Source: Darwinimomas sp045600945
Lineage (GTDB): Bacteria > Bacillota > Clostridia > Lachnospirales > Lachnospiraceae
DNA length: 64,000 bases
Direction of reading: 5' to 3'
Assembly: GCA_045600945.1 (NCBI GenBank)
Contig: JAZRYX010000078.1
Location: 1 to 64,000, forward strand
The translations under genes were made by a program, and so were the position numbers. Below, in pieces: positions 62,474 through 64,000 of the stretch (the stretch's first letter is position 1; each line of letters starts with the position of its first letter). Below the pieces are notes generated by a model. That model had not been told where the DNA came from, ran no database searches, and saw nothing but the letters and a program-made list of their open reading frames with translations.

Positions 62474-63994
62474 ATGCAGTTAAATCCCGAAGAGATTTCA
62501 AAGGTTATACGTAGCCAGATTAAATACTATGAAAATGCTATAAACAATTCCGAAACAGGAACAGTGCTTATGGTAGGAGATGGTATCGCAAGGGCAAGTG
62601 GTCTGACTGACTGTATGTCAGGTGAGCTGCTTGAATTTGAAGACGGCACTATGGGTATGGCCCAGAACCTTGAAGATAACTCAGTATCGATAGTTCTGTT
62701 CGGATCTGATCAGAAGATCAGTGAAGGCCAGACCGTGAAACGTACAGGAAAAGTAGTATCGGTTCCGGTAGGAGACGGAATGATCGGACGAGTTGTAAGT
62801 GCAATCGGTCAGCCGATAGATGGCAACGGACCGATTCAATCAGATGAGTACAGAGCAGTTGAGACACCGGCCCCGGGTATCATTGACAGGCAGCCGGTAA
62901 AAGAACCGCTTCAGACAGGAATCAAAGCAATTGATTCTATGATACCTATCGGACGCGGTCAGCGTGAACTGATCATAGGTGATCGTCAGACAGGAAAAAC
63001 AACAATAGCAATAGATACTATTCTAAACCAGAAGGGTAAAGATGTTATATGTATCTATGTTGCAATCGGACAAAAGAGATCAACAGTTGCAAATATTGTT
63101 GATCAGCTTAAACTTGGCGGAGCAATGGATTACAGTATCGTAGTTGCAGCAACTGCATCCGAGCCTGCCCCTCTTCAGTATATAGCTCCTTATACAGGTT
63201 GTTCTATGGGTGAGTATTTCATGGGTAAAGGCAAACATGTTCTCATTATATATGATGATCTGAGTAAACATGCTGTTGCATACAGAGCACTCTCACTTCT
63301 GATAAGGAGACCACCGGGCCGTGAGGCTTATCCGGGCGATGTATTCTATCTTCATTCAAGATTACTTGAACGTGCTGCTAAGTTATCTGATGAACTCGGA
63401 GGAGGATCGCTTACGGCACTTCCGATTATTGAGACACAGGCAGGAGATGTATCAGCATATATCCCTACCAATGTTATTTCAATTACGGATGGTCAGATAT
63501 TCCTTGAGACAGAACTGTTCCATTCAGGAATAATGCCGGCTGTTAACCCGGGTATTTCTGTTTCCAGGGTAGGTGGCAATGCACAAATCAAAGCAATGAA
63601 GAAGGTAGCAGGATCGCTTAAACTGTTATATTCACAGTATAGAGAACTGCAGAGCTTCGCTCAGTTCGGATCAGATCTTGATGCTGATACCAAGAACCGT
63701 CTTGATCAAGGCGCGAGAATAGTTGAGATTCTCAAGCAGGGAAAGGGAAGCCCTGTACCGGTTGAGAAGCAGATTGCAATAATCTATGCCGCTACTAACG
63801 GATATCTTAAGGATATTGAACTTGGTGATGTAAGAAACTACGAAAATGGACTTTATAAATTCCTTGATAACGATCATGACGGAATCAAAGCAATGAATGC
63901 TATTAAAGAGACCGGAAAGTTTGAAAAGGAAACAGAAGAGTTCCTTAAAACCTCTCTCGAAAGATACGGTAAGAGTTTTATCTCAATAGATTAA
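62474..63994 (+). CDS. atpA: ATP synthase subunit alpha
   Basis: A 506-residue F1 alpha subunit. Walker A GDRQTGKTT (about 169-177), YVAIGQKRSTVA, LIIYDDLSKHAVAYR and the signature region PAVNPGISVSRVGG are all present; the length is standard. It ends 6 bp before the window edge, so gamma, beta and epsilon genes should follow outside. AAAGGCGG precedes the ATG. Confidence 0.97.
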   Translation: MQLNPEEISKVIRSQIKYYENAINNSETGTVLMVGDGIARASGLTDCMSGELLEFEDGTMGMAQNLEDNSVSIVLFGSDQKISEGQTVKRTGKVVSVPVGDGMIGRVVSAIGQPIDGNGPIQSDEYRAVETPAPGIIDRQPVKEPLQTGIKAIDSMIPIGRGQRELIIGDRQTGKTTIAIDTILNQKGKDVICIYVAIGQKRSTVANIVDQLKLGGAMDYSIVVAATASEPAPLQYIAPYTGCSMGEYFMGKGKHVLIIYDDLSKHAVAYRALSLLIRRPPGREAYPGDVFYLHSRLLERAAKLSDELGGGSLTALPIIETQAGDVSAYIPTNVISITDGQIFLETELFHSGIMPAVNPGISVSRVGGNAQIKAMKKVAGSLKLLYSQYRELQSFAQFGSDLDADTKNRLDQGARIVEILKQGKGSPVPVEKQIAIIYAATNGYLKDIELGDVRNYENGLYKFLDNDHDGIKAMNAIKETGKFEKETEEFLKTSLERYGKSFISID

Positions 63995-64000
63995 GGGGAA

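Noticed and set aside
1..64000. tRNA, rRNA, CRISPR arrays and phage genes
   Set aside because: I scanned intergenic regions by eye and saw no cloverleaf with a CCA end, no regularly spaced repeats and no phage structural genes. A covariance-model search would be decisive for small RNAs.

Overview
The window looks like chromosome from an anaerobic Firmicute of the Lachnospiraceae type (Butyrivibrio-like). I infer this from the moderate-to-low GC, strong GGAGG ribosome sites, 'PFL family'/DUF711 and ACT-domain gene pairs, Mgl-type sugar ABC transporters, glycyl radical enzymes, strictly anaerobic Fe-S flavoenzymes, a minimal SUF system and an F-type ATP synthase with a Na+-type c subunit. No tRNA, rRNA, CRISPR array or prophage was seen. 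Species identity is inference.

Layout. 1-510: the 3' end of an IS1182-like element. 518-2178 (-): minimal Fe-S assembly pair smsC-smsB. 2255-5008: a lipoprotein glycoside-hydrolase-like gene, a GMP synthase lacking its glutaminase domain, and a large three-way hairpin. 5108-5729: antitoxin plus frameshifted PIN toxin. 5877-10819 (-): a lipoprotein and a first Mgl-type sugar ABC system. 10971-16593 (+): remnant of an N-acyl-D-amino-acid deacylase, an SSS symporter, an Old-Yellow-Enzyme reductase and both subunits of aconitase X. 16600-29574: mostly housekeeping and small membrane proteins (RsuA, RlmH, DUF6765, NagA-like, putative Mn transporter, ACT, DUF711, HdeD-like, uridine phosphorylase, LD-carboxypeptidase, PHP hydrolase, MscL). 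29632-43447: a sugar-use region with two different fucose/arabinose-isomerase-like proteins, a mutarotase, a second MglBAC transporter, an unassigned glycyl radical enzyme with its activase, a MATE transporter fused to an ATPase domain, and a class II aldolase, followed by AlaX (43444-44586). 44794-57031: a long operon for reductive succinate formation. 57081-59507: a membrane/radical-SAM/nucleosidase fusion. 59554-63994: ATP synthase operon up to atpA.

The most interesting system is the 44794-57031 operon. A lactate/malate dehydrogenase-fold enzyme carrying the malate-specifying Arg is followed by fumarase, HdrB-HdrC-HdrA, a FlxABCD-like NADH module, a TfrB-like Fe-S protein, a TfrA-like flavoprotein and an aspartate:alanine-exchanger-family transporter related to succinate exporters. 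Read together, the genes describe oxaloacetate -> malate -> fumarate -> succinate -> export. The last reduction would be done by a soluble complex that could use flavin-based electron bifurcation to reduce ferredoxin while NADH reduces fumarate. A Rex-like palindrome lies between the operon promoter and its first gene. The ATP synthase further down has a c subunit with two carboxylates at the ion site, so a Na+ gradient may connect ferredoxin-driven energy conservation to ATP synthesis.

A second strong candidate is the 808-residue fusion at 57081-59507: a six-helix membrane domain, an RlmN-like radical SAM domain that keeps the methyl-carrying Cys but has Met where RlmN has its second catalytic Cys, and an MTA/SAH nucleosidase domain. 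Other notable points are four genes whose start codons sit 7-9 nt after an excellent -10 box (predicted leaderless mRNAs), the aconitase X/ene-reductase pair, and a kinase-less sugar locus with a glycyl radical enzyme having a Cys-Trp-Glu active site.
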